A stretch of 26,554 nt of DNA from Welwitschia mirabilis (GCA_051453625.1 JBOZIK010000001.1:105024719-105051272); one strand, 5' to 3'; shown: positions 11,964 to 21,380, numbered from the stretch's first letter. Notes: generated from the sequence alone by a model not told the origin. Made by a program: numbers and translations.

Positions 11964-12063
11964 NNNNNNNNNNNNNNNNNNNNNNNNNNNNNNNNNNNNN
12001 NNNNNNNNNNNNNNNNNNNNNNNNNNNNNNNNNNNNNNNNNNNNNNNNNNNNNNNNNNNNNNN
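11964..12063. other. Assembly gap, 100 N
   Basis: Run of exactly 100 N, probably a placeholder of unknown length. Confidence 0.95.
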
Positions 12064-12554
12064 GATTTATCCACATCATGATCTCTCTATAAGGAAAGGT
12101 ATATTGTTAAGAGATGTCAAGTTTCTAAGGGTTAGTGTGTTAATGGTTTTATAGTGAATATACAATATCACTTAATGTTGTCATGAACATTGTCCAAAAG
12201 CTGAGTTTGAAGAATGACATAAGCTCTAAGAAGTATCCTATCTAATAGCATTTATACTTCCAAAATTTGATTTACACAATGGTCAAGGGTCTTTGAATAC
12301 AAGGAATAACACTTAATTAATTAAAACAGTAAATTTCTGAAATATACAAGCAATTGGGTGCTGCTCTTAAAGGGTCTTATGCTTCTCTTCTTTAATGAAT
12401 GCCTTAAAGGTCTTACTCGCACTTATTTGTTCTTACCTAGTGTTGCTAAATTTTTTTTTCTGCAATGTCAAAGTTATGAACTTCTTTTGATTTTGCTAAT
12501 AGGAAATATTGATAATAATGTAAATTGTTAACATTATTATAAAAATAAATGTAA

Positions 12555-12626
12555 CACAAAAGTAAATTATTAAAACATAAGATAATTTTGCACAAAAGTA
12601 AATTATTAAAACATAAGATAATTTTG
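12555..12626. repeat. Perfect 36-bp tandem duplication
   Basis: Bases 12555-12590 and 12591-12626 are identical (unit begins CACAAAAGTAAATTATT). Perfect identity in otherwise decayed AT-rich DNA points to a recent replication-slippage event or an assembly duplication. Confidence 0.9.
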
Positions 12627-13644
12627 CATGATTGTGAAATTTGAATTGAAAAAGAAGCTAAAGGTATTCTTTTTTTTTTCCTAACTATTTGAATTCTATT
12701 TTCCTTCCCCTAAATTTACTCACTAAATATTATAGGAACTAAGCAAATGAATCTTTAGTAAGCTTAAGATGAAGTTATTTTGGAATTTAAACCTCAAGTG
12801 AATGATAATGGTGATTACAACAGCGTTAGTAATATATGACATTATGGAATTTTGATTAAACAAGGAAATGAATAGAATGATATAAGAAGAACCTGAGAAA
12901 CTTTAGAATATGATTTTCTATGTAGATCATGATGCGTTTACTTGTTACCATCATCTGGTTTGGCCGAGAGGCCATCCCCAGCCAGTGAATGTTCGGGAAA
13001 GCGTTACAAATCTATTAAAATTGAAAATAATACAATTTTAATTATAATTAAGTTTAACTAAATATAAAAACTGAATTTTAAAATGGTAAAAACTAATTTA
13101 CGGGGTTTTTTCTTTCTATAAAAGAATGATCATTCAATAAGATTGCAATCACTTTTTGAAAGTTTCGCTGAAAATTTTTAGAAATCACTTTGAAGAAGAA
13201 CGCCAAATTTGACAAGACAAAGCTCCTGTAATCCTCTGCGGCTGAGATACCAAGGTTCGGGAAATTTTTCATATTTTGTTTATTTCTAAAATGCATTATG
13301 CAATTTAAGTTTTCATAGGAAATTATCAGACTCCATTGCATTGTCTTCGTTTGTGAAAAACATTTCCTGTTGTACCTGTGGCTTCTTTTTATACTCGTTT
13401 GCAAGTTGCAGGCGAATTCAAAAACAATAAACGTTATAGAAATCAAGGATCGGTAACACTATTAGTTCACTAGTTAGGGTTAGTAAATAAGCTTGAAACA
13501 CAAATAATGATAGATCCTTGTTAAATTTAGTGAGATTCAGATCGTTTAGATGCAGAGAAATGAGCAATTCCGGTTTGCTTTCTTAAATAAAAGAATGTCT
13601 GGAATGAGAAGTGAAAAGCATAAGCCATAAGAGTAAACGTGTAC
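12627..13644. other. Probable start of MADS-gene intron 1
   Basis: This lies immediately downstream, on the minus strand, of the splice donor that ends the MADS exon. Base composition is AT-rich as usual for plant introns. A 117-codon minus open frame (13093-13446) has no MADS, I-region or K-domain signature and is not taken as an exon. A small GC-richer patch at 12955-12985 contains the inverted pair TGGCC/GGCCA but no other recognised feature. Confidence 0.4.
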
Positions 13645-13826
13645 CTAGGATGAGCGAACTCATAAAGCTTGGCTCTAGGAGAGAATATGACGAGGCCGAC
13701 CTCAGCGTCACAAAGAATAGAGAGTTCATACCCCTTCTTTAAGAGTCCATTACTTCACTTGGAAAAGGTTACTTGTCTACTCGTTGCGTTCTCTATCCGC
13801 TTCATCTGCATCTTTTCTCTCACCAT
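13645..13826 (-). pseudogene. First exon of a TM3/SOC1-type MADS-box gene, with a nonsense codon
   Basis: Read on the minus strand from the ATG at 13824-13826, the exon encodes a MIKC-type MADS domain, a DNA-binding and dimerisation domain of plant transcription factors. The protein begins MVREKMQMKRIENATSRQ, continues VTFSK, then a TGA codon (13755-13757) and [20 protein letters not shown], and ends [16 protein letters not shown]. The exon is 182 nt (60 codons plus AG) and ends at AG|GTACAC, matching the usual length and splice phase of exon 1 in MIKC genes. QMKRIENATSRQ and FSPR.KLYEFA are typical of the TM3/SOC1 clade. The stop replaces the first Arg of the conserved KRRNG; the second is Ser. 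TGA for CGA is a single CpG transition. Start context AAAATGG is good. Downstream exons were not found in the window. It is either a pseudogene or an allele or sequence error in a working gene. Confidence 0.9.
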
Positions 13827-14069
13827 TTTCACTGGCTCTCTTAATGAAACTGACCGAAACGTAACAACAACAACGAAGTCTAGATGAGGTGAGATCAGGC
13901 GGTGTTTGTGATGTCTTCTGATTGCCAATGATTAAATTTCCCAAAATAAATGACGAAAGCTTGGCTATAGAAAGACATAGTAAAAAGATATGAATTGTCA
14001 AGATCTATGATTCGTCGATTCCAGTAATAGACAGGCATAGGTTGGGTAGACTTAGATGAGGCTATGGCT

Positions 14070-14140
14070 CTGCAAGCACAGAGAGAGAGGGCGTTGAGGG
14101 AGAGAGAGCCGGCGCCTAGCGCAAGGAGAGAAAGAAATGC
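14070..14140 (-). promoter_or_regulatory. CT-rich (GAGA-type) tract, likely 5' UTR or core promoter of the MADS gene
   Basis: On the minus strand this reads as runs of CTCTCTCT interrupted by GC-rich words, about 255-310 nt upstream of the MADS ATG. Pyrimidine-rich CT tracts are common around transcription starts and in 5' UTRs of plant genes, including MADS genes. No convincing TATA box was found just upstream. It also holds a TTGCAG|AG that could be a 3' splice site, so a 5'-UTR intron is possible. Confidence 0.4.
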
Positions 14141-14316
14141 AAGACAACTAGATTGTTACATCAGCCCCACTCGGAAACGGAAAATGGAAGCGAGGCGAGG
14201 ACGCTGTGTATGCCAATGATGGCTGTTGTAAATAACTTCTAATGGAGACGAAGAATCCATCGCCATCATCCGGTTTTAAAATGGGAATACGGCATGCGCA
14301 CTATGCCATAAACGAG

Positions 14317-14332
14317 CATGCATCAATGCATG
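14317..14332. promoter_or_regulatory. Palindromic pair of RY motifs
   Basis: CATGCATCAATGCATG is a perfect inverted repeat of CATGCAT around a 2-bp spacer; another GCATGC lies at 14292-14297. CATGCA is the RY element bound by plant B3-domain regulators. The site lies about 490 bp upstream of the MADS ATG. Binding is inference. Confidence 0.4.
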
Positions 14333-14373
14333 GGCCCTTTGACATTCCACATCACATACATAACATCTTGGCC

Positions 14374-14401
14374 CCATATATGACGATTGCACCATATATT
14401 A
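14374..14401. promoter_or_regulatory. Two imperfect CArG-like boxes
   Basis: CCATATATGA (14374-14383) and CCATATATTA (from 14392) resemble the MADS-protein target CC(A/T)6GG but each lacks one or both closing G bases. Placed about 550 bp upstream of a MADS gene they could allow auto- or cross-regulation; the mismatches make this weak. Confidence 0.25.
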
Positions 14402-14505
14402 CGTACTTCCCGGCCCCATACGAATCCAGGGACACCACATTTTTGAACACGCTAAAGTACGGATGACAGAACGAATGGCAAGGTATTATTAAGAGTTGAA
14501 ACCTT

Positions 14506-14513
14506 TCACGTGA
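14506..14513. promoter_or_regulatory. G-box palindrome TCACGTGA
   Basis: An 8-bp perfect palindrome with the CACGTG core recognised by plant bZIP and bHLH factors, about 680 bp upstream of the MADS ATG. Confidence 0.35.
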
Positions 14514-15558
14514 CTCTCTGTACGACTGCCCCTCTTAATCTTAACAAACATCTCTTCTACTCCTAACTCAGTCTTTGTCACCGCTCACGACACCACTACG
14601 CCCAACCCAACGAATTACATGTTAAGCGTTCCGATAGGCCTCTTCTCGTCTGGCTGGCACAACTCACGGACCACCGCCACCACCGTTCTATAATTCCAAG
14701 TGATTCGGCAATTCACTTTTTTGTCCGCTGCGGCTGTGCTTTCACCCATAAATCCATACCCTCGCGGCCTTGGGCTCCCCACGTCCCACTCAGGTACGGC
14801 CGCAACAAGTGGTGCAACGCATAGCCAGGGAATCGGTTGGGGGTGGAGAGAGCCGAGGAGACTGGTAAATGTCGTAGGCCGCATAAAGCGTAACATGGTA
14901 CTGTCATTTAATCTTTTTCTTTGCGATCTTGAATAGGTTCTCAGCAAACTTCGACTTTAAAGCCTTACGAATTGACTGGCGTACCTCAGTCTTTAACGCG
15001 TAAGCCAGTATTACTTATTTCTTCTGAGCGACGCATACTCAAAGGAAATGAAGACTGTTCCACCGAGTTATTGTTGAATCCAACTGTTTCAGTTGGAGTC
15101 TTGCTTGTGTCGTCCAATTTCCAGTTAACGTGCTTCGGAGATGGCATGCTATTCGGAGAAATGAAATTAAAATAAAAAGGCATTACAAAAGGACGACTGG
15201 TTGTCAAATTCGACTTACAGAGACCGTTAAAAAGCTCCTCGATACCAGAAATGTCAAGAGATGTGCTATGCTTGATGCTGTCCAAATTTGTTTGCGTTGC
15301 TTATTGGCTTGTAAGACCATGCCACTCATGCCACCATTCCTATGCGCGGTATGTGTATGCATGTGCGACCATTTCGACGCGGCATGAAAACACTTTAATA
15401 ACATCACAGTTTAATATTACAAAGACATGAACACATACGAATTGTCATAACTACGGAACACCGTCACAACCGAAATTTGAAAACGGATCGGAGCCACGAC
15501 GTCAGCTTCGGAAAGGGCATCCGTTTCCGACCTTATGTGCGTCGGCGAAGGTACGCCC

Positions 15559-15568
15559 GCCACGTGGC
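15559..15568. promoter_or_regulatory. G-box, 10-bp palindrome GCCACGTGGC
   Basis: This is the extended, high-affinity form of the plant G-box, flanked by CpG-rich DNA, with a GACGTC core 56 bp to its left. It lies about 1.7 kb upstream of the MADS ATG. Confidence 0.4.
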
Positions 15569-16659
15569 CGATTTCTAGTGCCGAAGTAGAAGGTAAATTG
15601 GTGGGCAGGTCTGGAACGTTCTTAAATTCTATTTTCTCGCACGAAAAGGTGAAAGCAACGGCTGCCTAGCTTTGCGTAGACAGCGATGTGGTCCTCTCCG
15701 AACTGAACGCGTGCCCGACTCCATTCGCTTTCCTTGCCCTTTCCCACTTTAGTTAGCGCATTCGGAATTCCGATAGATAGCGCGGGAGGCGGGCCCCACG
15801 AATAATTCCAGACAACAAAGTAAACGCATCATAATTTTCATATGCCACAGTGAAACAAAGCTTTTAGTAGAGATTCATCAAAGGGGGCCTTGCGCATTCA
15901 TTGGGGGTATTAGATAAACGTGCAATCCCTCCCAAATTAGGAGTACCAATGGAACAGACGAATTGTGAGTTATTTGCCACAAATGGAAATTCCACTCTGT
16001 CGCTCTTCCGTTGCTGGACAGACATTGGCCACTTTCTGGCTAGGTTTCTAGAGCTTGCTTTGTCTGGTTTGATTAGTGTCCGAATATCGATTACAAGGGC
16101 AGACCGCAGACGGCAGAGGGCTTGCGTTTTGGGCGTTTACTGGGGTAGCGAATTCCGGGAAAGGCTGAAGTGACGCCACTCGTGTGGAGCGGTGGTGGCC
16201 CACCGCAATAGTGTTGGAGATATGGAAATTCGGAATTGGGAATTGGTATGAAAGCAAGAGCCTCCACAATTGGACCGACACGCAAGCAACCTTCGAGTCA
16301 GATCCAGTCGTTGTTCTTTGCTGCGCGATCTTGTGGTGCTCCGCCCTCTTCCACGTTCGGCGACGATTGGCCTTCCATTCTACGTTTCGCACAACTTCTT
16401 CTTCCTATTTTAACTCGGCCGGAGCTTGAGCCGGAGCCCTGTAAATCGATCAAAGGTATTCCATTCGAGACATATAACTGTATGTGTGCGACACCAAGCG
16501 TCCACGTTCACGTTCAATTTCAAATTTGACGTAAAGTTTATCTGCTTCTCTTTTTCTGAATGTTTTCCCAAAACTTAAGCTGTTTAACATGGCTATGTGA
16601 GTTTGACGGCTTTGTCGGAAGCAACCTCTCATGCACGTTAAGCAACGGCTAACCACCCT

Positions 16660-16800
16660 TTGGGCTTTAGCCTCCTTGACCACCAACCTATTTAAACGAA
16701 ACATTCACGCAACGCTTCAAAGTTACACGCATTACAAAAACTACAAAAGATTTGCTTTAAACAAGAAGCAATGTCCGTAACAATTTTAGCTCCCTATGAG
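16660..16800 (+). promoter_or_regulatory. Weak plus-strand promoter-like segment
   Basis: CACCAACCTATTTAAACG (about 16680-16697) joins an AC-type element (ACCAACC, a MYB target) to a TATA-like TATTTAAA. About 80 bp further on an ATG at 16771 in AAGCAATGTCC opens 27 codons (MSVTILAPYEDAWILG...) before a stop. It marks the right edge of the CpG-rich zone. Without a recognisable protein this is only a suggestion of a transcript running right. Confidence 0.2.
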
Positions 16801-17685
16801 GATGCTTGGATTTTAGGGAGTCATGTGGTCCTTTCTTTGAAAGTTGATTTCTAGGTCTTGATGTGACTGATGAACTGTTCATTCTGAAATTCCACTTGAT
16901 TGCAACTGTATCATGCACCTAAATACAAAAGAATGTGCCTGTTCAGACTGAGAGACGAGTTGTATGTCAGTATTAAAGGATAACTGCTTTAATGTATGTA
17001 CCTTAAATGTCCAAACTCATAAATTCATGTCTGGCCTATTATCCATTCCTTTGCTTAGTTGTCATTACCAATGATTGAAACCACTTAATCTACTTTTATT
17101 TCCTTTAAAACCAATCTTGAAATAGATAACTAAATCTATTGGTTGCAACCTAATTAAGATTATTTACATGTGTTTAAAGCACTATAAATTCTATAAACTT
17201 ATATATAATCAATTTGGATGAAAAGTATCTTAAATAATTAACTTCAATATTCATTTATTGATTTAGGAAATGGGAAAGTTTAATCTTGTAACTTTAACTA
17301 TATATTTAAAGGAATCAATATTACTAGAAAGACAGTGGTACATGACGTGTGTGAGTTGTACATGATATGTTCAAAATCATTATAACATCAACTTATCAAA
17401 AGTAAGTTTTTCCTTCCCTTAAGTTTTTCCTTCCCTTCAGAATAGTTAAAAATAACATATTGATTTAGTTCATGTTAACATGCTTATCTAAATAAAGCTA
17501 CTTCTAACTACCATAAAGAAAACACTAATATATTTCATGAAGCTTAAAGTGTGTTTTCATATTATAATTTTAGACGTGTATGATGTAATCTAGTTGTTTA
17601 TCATGGTTTTATACAATGTCCAACTAGTATTTTTACTTACTTAGTAAGGTTAAATGGAAAGCATAAAAGTAAAAGCTTATTTGGA
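16801..17685. other. AT-rich stretch with no recognised gene
   Basis: No open frame or motif of note. It includes an exact 17-bp tandem duplication (listed separately). Confidence 0.45.
17404..17437. repeat. Perfect 17-bp tandem duplication
   Basis: AAGTTTTTCCTTCCCTT occurs twice in a row (17404-17420, 17421-17437). Confidence 0.85.
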
Positions 17686-17896
17686 TGTTACAAGTATGGC
17701 TTAAGGATTAATAATAAGGTAAAACGTTAATGGAAAAACTTTAACCATAAATATATAGACACTAAATAATATCCTAATAAAAAATTATAATCATACTTGT
17801 TATTCATGTATTTATCATTAAGCTACCTTTTTTACTTGTCTTTCTCCCTCTCAAATTCACATTTACAATCTATCTTGACATATTCACAAGCTAACA
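17686..17896 (+). repeat. Ty1/copia-type LTR, about 211 bp
   Basis: The segment begins TGTTA and ends TAACA, the inverted termini usual for small copia LTRs, and is followed directly by a methionine-tRNA primer site. Internally it has a TATA-like AAATATATAG (about 17747-17756) and a pyrimidine-rich 3' part (TTTCTCCCTCTC), both usual in plant copia LTRs. The left end is chosen only because TGTTA mirrors TAACA; a second LTR copy is not in the window, so the start is provisional. Confidence 0.55.
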
Positions 17897-17909
17897 TGGT
17901 ATCAAAGCC
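17897..17909 (+). other. Retrotransposon primer binding site (initiator tRNA-Met)
   Basis: TGGTATCAAAGCC matches the plant copia primer site TGGTATCAGAGC with one change, directly after the LTR terminus. No gag sequence is recognisable downstream, so the internal part of this element is lost or decayed. Confidence 0.65.
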
Positions 17910-20206
17910 ATCGTTTGACATCAACATATTAACTCCCATTGAAGATTAAATAATGAAGAAAGAAATTTTGAAGTTTATAACAATTCAATTCTTATTTTGA
18001 ATTTAAAAAAAAAAATGCATCCATAGTCTTGCAACTTTGATATCCTATTTTCCATTATGTTGCAAAGAAAATCTTAATTCGGAAAAATAGAAATCTCTTA
18101 CAAACTCACTTAACTGATCAAATAGGTTTTGAAAGTAAGAAGGTTGGTTACCGGGCTAAAATTTGTGCAAAACACAATTAATTAGCCATTAAAATTATGA
18201 TTCCAAAGTTGCAAAGTTATACTGGTACACAATGTTCAACATAAAGCACCAATTGATCTAATGCCCCAACTTAAATAAGCACAATGTTAGATGCCTTAGT
18301 GTCAAATACTTGAAAGGTTAATAACTTTATCATACATCCTAAAGTTGGAAACCCAACTCCACGTGTCTAAAGGCTAAAAAGTAACACTTTAATTAAACAC
18401 CTAGCAATTCAAATGCCCTTCAAGAAGAATAAGAGTTAAACATCTTATGACTGGATGTTGAGGTATCTTACAAGTTTTAGACATCTATTTGAATGTTTAG
18501 ACATGTTGGATGCCCATAAGAGATTAGAGATCCTTACATGTGATATAAGTATTAAGTGCAAAAGAAAAGGTCGGATGTCCAAGTAAAACATACTTGATTT
18601 GGAGTAACATTGGGATACATGATCTATAAGGAGACTCTTATTAATCAATACTAGTGAAATTTTGAAATATTTTACTTCCTCTATCTTTAGTTAGAATTTT
18701 TTCATATCTAACCAATTACTTTATCATCTAAGTAGTATTAATTATGAGTTTTTTTTTAATTATTAACTAGTTAAGGTATGGAAACCTAAAAGGATGCACA
18801 TGAAACATTTTAGATCTCACCTTACTTTTTCTATCCAAAAGGGAAGTCTTTTGTAGTTCTCATCAACTCAAAAAAAAAAAATCAAAAGAATAAACACAAG
18901 TGAATTCAAAACACCTAAAGTCAGTGAAAGTGATTTAGTTAACATTGAGAACATCAATCAATTTTAATCAAATGCTAGTGTTATTTTGAACAAAATTTCT
19001 AATAGGACTAAACACTACAATAGACTAATCTTAAAGTAATGATGAGCATACATATAAAGGGCATATAGAAGAAAATCATCATTAACCATTGTTAAGAGGT
19101 GATAAAGCTGTTGCAAAATGGAGGGCAATTAAATATTATCTTGTAAAGATAAGATAATGTTTAGTATATTCATATATGAGATTTTGAAAATGTTCAAGGC
19201 AAAGTTTAGTAATAAAAAATAACATGGAAAATTCATTTATAATTTTAGTAAGATAAATGATTTTCACATGAAAAGAGGGAAGTGATAGTGGCTATTATTT
19301 TGATATTATCTAGTATATCTTTTCCAATTTTTGCATGTTTTATAAGATAGATCATTGCACTTTGATGTTTTAAATGTTGTTTATGGGTATTTCCAAGAAT
19401 GTTATACAAAAGTGCTTAGATTACAAGAAGTTAAAGTGATTTTAACAATACTTGATATAGTTCATGATAATCACGAGTACTTCTAATGATGTTTTAAATT
19501 TAATCAAGGAGACTACCAAGTGATGTTAAAGAGATATAAATCCTTCATGATTTATAACTAAACCATGTAATGATTAAATGAAGGACAAACTCAAATTTTA
19601 AAGCAAGGAGATTATGCTCCGAGCCCTAGCAAAAATAAATGTGTAGTTAACATGATAACTCAACACTGGAAAAAGAAAACTAAGTATAAGAAGTTTAAAT
19701 TAAAGCATAAAGAAATCTCCTAGGTCAAATTGCATATATAGTAGAAGCACACAAGTATTGTGCTAACACTAGTACACATCGTGGTCCCATGCTTAGGGAT
19801 AAATTTTGATTTGAAAATCTTGTGCCTCTTAATTTTTTAGCATTCTTGTTTCCTAACAAGTGGTATCCAAACTTTCAGGCTACAGTTTCTAAAGCTTCTT
19901 GGCAAATTTTTTAGCACTTATCTTCTTGTTGCCTCTTTCATGCCTCTTATAGCTCTTCCCTATCTATTTTACCTAAGTTTACAAGTTTTCTTTTGTATTT
20001 GCAAGTCTCTTTTGCCCTTCTTTTAGCCCATATCTTTTTATGAAAGGTTTATAGGCTTTAAGCTTTAAGCAGATTTTAAGCTTCAAGCCATCTATCAAAG
20101 ATTTTGCTTGTTTTCAGTTTTTGAAGCTCTTGAATCTTTGAAAATTTGCAACAGTTTCTTTTTTTTTTTTTTCCCCTAATTTTCACTTTTCAAAATAACC
20201 GAGGTT
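17910..20206. other. AT-rich stretch, no recognised gene; possible second LTR end at 19858
   Basis: No coding motif seen. At 19851-19867 TCCTAACA-AG-TGGTATC repeats the layout of an LTR terminus, two spacer bases and a primer site, as at 21593-21608, but the primer match stops after TGGTATC, so this is weak. From about 19,850 the plus strand becomes markedly pyrimidine-rich and leads into the C-rich block, hinting at a common unit. Confidence 0.35.
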
Positions 20207-21380
20207 TTGACCCCGTTGAGCTGCCCCTGCAGTCTTCCTGATCCGTCTTCTGTCCGCCTGCGAGCTATCTCCCGTGGTTTGCTGCATGTGCACCGTGTCA
20301 AGCGTCTACCTGCAACCTCCGCCAGCTGCCTGCTGTGTTTCACGCACTCCTGCCCTGCGCCTTTGTGCTGCTGCCAACCTCGAGTCATGCTCTTCCGCTG
20401 GTCCGCGCCTTCCTTGCTCATCGCGCTTACACGCCGTTGACCTGCTCTCTGAGACGTTGTCGTTGCTTTCCGCACAGTGTCTTGGTTGCATGTCTGCTCC
20501 GCGCATGCCGCCACAGCTCTGATCTCCCCTGCAGTTTCTTGTTCGGCTCCCGCCCTCGTCTGGCACTTTGCTATCCAAGCCTATGTGCCTGCCTTGATGT
20601 GTCTATCCGCGTGTGCACCACACCCCTGATCTCCACCTCTCCGCCTCTTAACTGCCTGATCTGCTACCTATTGGCGTTGGGCCTGTGCCTGCGCCTGCTG
20701 CTCGCCGACGGCTTCTGCTCCTGCGTTCGTTTCGCTGCTAATCATGTGGGCACTCCTTTTCTGCTACGTTGTCGGTCTACGTCGAGCTACGCTGACGCTT
20801 GTTACCCTGCCACACGTGCTCTGCCTCCGTGATCTGCCGCTCTCTCCTGCGTCTCTGTGACATCCCCCGGCCTGCGCCTCTGCTGCGTCCATGCTGCCTT
20901 TTCTTCAAGCGTTAGCGCCTCTGCACAGCCGAGCTCCCTGGAGCTGCCTCCTCTTGCCGTGATCGCTTCCATCTTGCCGTGCTCCGCTGCCAGATTCTTG
21001 CCCAGTTGGCTGTGCCATCCTCATGTACTTGGCTGTGCCATCACACTCCTTTTTGTTCCTGCCACTTTGTAGATTCGCGGTTGACAATGCCGATCTTCTC
21101 GTTGCTCTCCGCGCGTCCTGCGTTCCTGTAGCCGGCGACCGCGCTCTCACTTGAGCACGACGCGCTTCGTCCGTGCCCACCCCTACAGCCTGCTTCTGTG
21201 CCTGTGAGTTGCCTCCTATCTCCAGCCAGCACCTGCGTGTTTCTATGCAGCATCCTTGTCACTGCTCCGCGATCCAGCGCCTCCCACAACTAGCACTACA
21301 TCGTTGCCACTCTGCCTGCCGTTGACGTGCTGCCTGCTCATTTTTCCGTGCCCTGCGAGCTCCCTGTCCACCTCGTCTCA
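20207..21380 (+). repeat. C-rich, CpG-containing block upstream of the copia primer site
   Basis: GC content jumps from about one third to roughly 60%, with C about twice as frequent as G in the 60 bases I counted. Words such as CTGCC, TGCGCC, CTCCGC recur without a fixed period. Stops are rare because of composition, giving overlapping open frames of up to 165 codons in several frames on both strands (for example 20335-20832 plus); none has a domain and they are not taken as genes. The block ends about 215 bp before the copia LTR terminus at 21593, so it is probably part of that long LTR, though it could be a separate insertion. Confidence 0.5.

Larger units (their letters stand above)
13827..16710. 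other. CpG-rich, transposon-free region upstream of the MADS exon
   Basis: This 2.9-kb zone stands out from its AT-rich surroundings by higher GC and abundant intact CG dinucleotides, especially 15440-16430. I recognise no transposon motif in it. Several open frames of 64-114 codons overlap on both strands (14615-14947 minus, 15901-16173 plus, 16048-16392 minus); none shows a family motif and they are what chance gives at this composition. Regulatory words include G-boxes (14506, 15559), an RY palindrome, a GACGTC bZIP core at 15498-15503 and a GAACGTTC palindrome at 15614-15621. It is best read as the hypomethylated promoter side of the minus-strand MADS gene; an unrecognised exon cannot be excluded. 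Confidence 0.45.

Noticed and set aside
12955-13000. tRNA-like A-box (TGGCCGAGAGG) followed by GTTCGGG
   Set aside because: The B-box lacks the required A, spacing is too short for a tRNA, and no acceptor stem can be drawn. A SINE head is also unsupported.
13093-13446. 117-codon minus-strand open frame just downstream of the MADS exon
   Set aside because: No I-region or K-domain pattern, and no credible acceptor-donor pair in phase with the exon.
13669-13887. 72-codon plus-strand open frame
   Set aside because: It is the antisense shadow of the MADS exon.
16048-16392. 114-codon minus-strand open frame in the CpG-rich region
   Set aside because: Overlapped by other frames on both strands, no family motif, composition explains it.
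20207-21289. Several long open frames on both strands of the C-rich block
   Set aside because: They overlap in multiple frames, have skewed Leu/Cys/Arg/Pro composition and no domain; lack of stops is expected at this base composition.
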